DNA from: Flaccisagitta enflata
Lineage: Eukaryota > Chaetognatha > Sagittoidea > Aphragmophora
Assembly: GCA_965153355.1 (NCBI GenBank)
Contig: OZ231127.1
Location: forward strand, 72,788,001-72,852,000
Direction: 5' to 3'
Length of the DNA stretch: 64,000 nucleotides
The notes under the pieces were generated by a model that worked only from the letters and a program-made list of their open reading frames with translations, had not been told where the DNA came from and did no database searches. Below, piece after piece: positions 62,471-64,000 of the stretch (position 1 is the first letter of the stretch; every line of letters begins with the position of its first letter). The position numbers were made by a program, and so were the translations under genes.

Positions 62471-64000
62471 ACAAGGCTCGAGATTCTCTGAAGGGAGAAA
62501 GTTTGAATTATTTCTTCCCGACATGGCTTAAGGGAAATAACCCGCTTCTAGCGAGTTTCATTTGTCTCATTTTACTGCCGGTCATTTTGATTTCTTTTCC
62601 TCGACACAAGGATTCGTTTCAACTTTCCAATCCCAAGTCGGAAGTGACAAGGTTATGGCCGATGGAAATGGACGGGCTCGTTTTTGGCGTCCCACAATTC
62701 GCTGATACAACTACAAGGTTCAAGTGGACTGGTAACGGTCATAGCGATGATCCAACCAGAAAGGTGATTGACCCAATTGTGTCTAGTCGTAAAAGTCGCA
62801 GTGGCGCCTTTGGCCTGGTTCGTTTACCCTCATTTTGTGAAAGATTCAGTTTCATTTTGATTGAGTTTGTTTCAATCCCGCGCACTGTGGGGAAATTTGT
62901 TCCCAACGAGTTACGTCATCTACAGTTCATGAGTTTAATAAAGTTCAGAATGTTATCAGCGTTTGTTTGCAACAAGTTTCGCGTTGTTGTTACGCAAAAG
63001 GCGGGGGGATGTACCCCATCGTATGTCTCAAATTTTGATACAAGATTTTCTTCCCCATCGAGTCACCAAGGTTCAAATTATTTGCGCCAATCCAAGGATG
63101 AATGGCCTCGCTTCAAAGTGGATGGACCGACGGACGCTAAATCCATCGCCATCAAAGTCAAGGTCAAGTCTGATTTCATTGATTTGTTGTTGAGAAACAG
63201 TTGCTTTCTCTCTTTGAGAAGCAATGTCATTAGGGCGTTTTATTCTGTTACTAATCTCAAGCTTCTCAGGTCAAATGATCGCGTTTTGGGCACTGTGCCA
63301 CGTGTTCAACACTGGGATACCGTGGGGAACGGTTGGACCCAGAGGAAGGGAATTAAGGTCAACAACCTTCAGCCGTTAAGGATTACTCACCAATTGGCCA
63401 TCGTTCAGGATCGTCATTCAAACAACAAAAGGTATTTTCTAATTGAAGCATTGACGTATCAAGCTTTTACGGTCGATGCAAGAGACTCATTTGGAAGGAG
63501 CAAAAGGTTTATTTGTCAAGTGATTCAGCCTTCTGTTTTAAATGTCCACCCGGGACTCGAACCCGCGCTGATTAAGTCAAGGAAGAAAAGGTTTAAAACC
63601 GAGTTTGGTTCTCTCGTCAGTGATTTGTTTGCTAATCACTCAATTCTGTTTTCTCATGTTTCAATGGCACGAGCGGGATTCGAACTCGCGCCGATCGAGT
63701 CAAGGATAAGATTTTGGATTCTATGTCATCCATCAGTCAAGATGACGCCCAGAGGAAGCGTTGCCTTTCTTCGTCTCCACAATGAACAAAAGGAACAAGG
63801 AAAAGCCAAAGTTAAGTACAAACGGACTTGGTTGAAAGTTTTGTTAGTTTACAATTGTTACAGCGTCAAAGTTGATCATTCAGATTTCATGGAGTTCATT
63901 CCCGTTGAGACCGCCAAGTCTCCAAAGGTTATTGATACTACTGACAATGTTCAAGTGTTCTTAACCCTGTCTTGCGATGTTTCGTACTCGACCAGGGAAG
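62449..64000 (+). CDS. Unrecognised long open frame, continues past the window
   Basis: Frame 1 has no stop from 62449 to the end of the window: 517 codons, very unlikely by chance at this base composition. It follows a TAG at 62446 that doubles as an acceptor-like TTCTAG. The first ATG is at 62662 (codon 72). Codons 33-50 (PLLASFICLILLPVILISF) could span a membrane. The rest is basic with ordinary composition and many AGG Arg codons. Two segments, PGLEPALIKSRKKRF (from 63550) and AGFELAPIESRIRF (from 63673), are a diverged repeat. I find no reverse transcriptase, integrase, protease or transposase motif. It may be the second frame of the same unit as the upstream protein, or an exon of a host gene. 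The real start and the C-terminus are unknown. Confidence 0.6.

Noticed and set aside
62963-63193. A 76-codon frame-3 ORF
   Set aside because: It is a shadow of the much longer frame-1 open region 62449-64000.
63550-63690. Minus-strand tRNA genes
   Set aside because: Only the T-arm-like 3' part is present; no acceptor partner, D arm or anticodon arm can be drawn at the right spacing, and the region is inside a long open plus-strand frame.

Overview
The window looks like a gene-poor stretch of an animal nuclear genome, most likely a bilaterian invertebrate with a large, repeat-swollen genome. The evidence is one clear Quaking/HOW-type RNA-binding protein gene, animal-type cut-and-paste elements with TA targets, a tRNA-derived SINE, a non-LTR-like tail ending in TTCA units, and a very high density of long microsatellites. 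I cannot name the species. No bacterial operons, rRNA genes, complete tRNA genes or CRISPR arrays are visible.

Layout. 1-35 kb is almost entirely repeats: an 883-bp direct repeat at the left edge, fold-back and TIR elements of at least seven families, and microsatellites of (GA)n, (CAT)n, (GGAT)n, (CAA)n, (GATT)n and others. The only strong conventional gene is at 35.9-37.0 kb: an intronless Qua1-KH-Qua2 protein whose ATG lies 17 nt after a run of about 31 CAA units. From 37 to 59 kb there is again mostly repeat DNA. It includes a possible decayed gene at 39.3-39.9 kb, a SINE at 41.9 kb and two of the three fold-back elements that carry a minisatellite in their loop. From 59.4 kb to the right edge there is a TATA-bearing unit with two long reading frames (570 codons from the first ATG, and at least 517 codons running off the window) separated by a large inverted repeat of about 650 bp. 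I recognise neither protein.

The most distinctive signal is a dispersed family, here called the 'GTCGCG-hairpin element', with about 16-20 copies. In one orientation each copy starts AACAAGGCC, carries a GTGGGCAGGGGC core and a run of GACGGACC-like units, and ends in a short hairpin followed by CTAAAAA. The hairpin stem differs between copies but stays paired (GTCGCG/CGCGAC, GTTGC/GCAA, GGTGC/GCACC, ATGCGCG/CGCGCAT), which argues that the structure itself is selected. One copy sits inside a fold-back element whose sister copy gives an empty site. Other copies carry tandem-repeat 'cargo' in the middle.

How the parts fit: the Quaking-type protein is an ordinary host regulator of RNA processing and no neighbour is functionally linked to it. 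The rest is a community of non-autonomous elements nested in each other. The 59.4-64 kb unit is either a host locus or an autonomous element of a kind I do not recognise.
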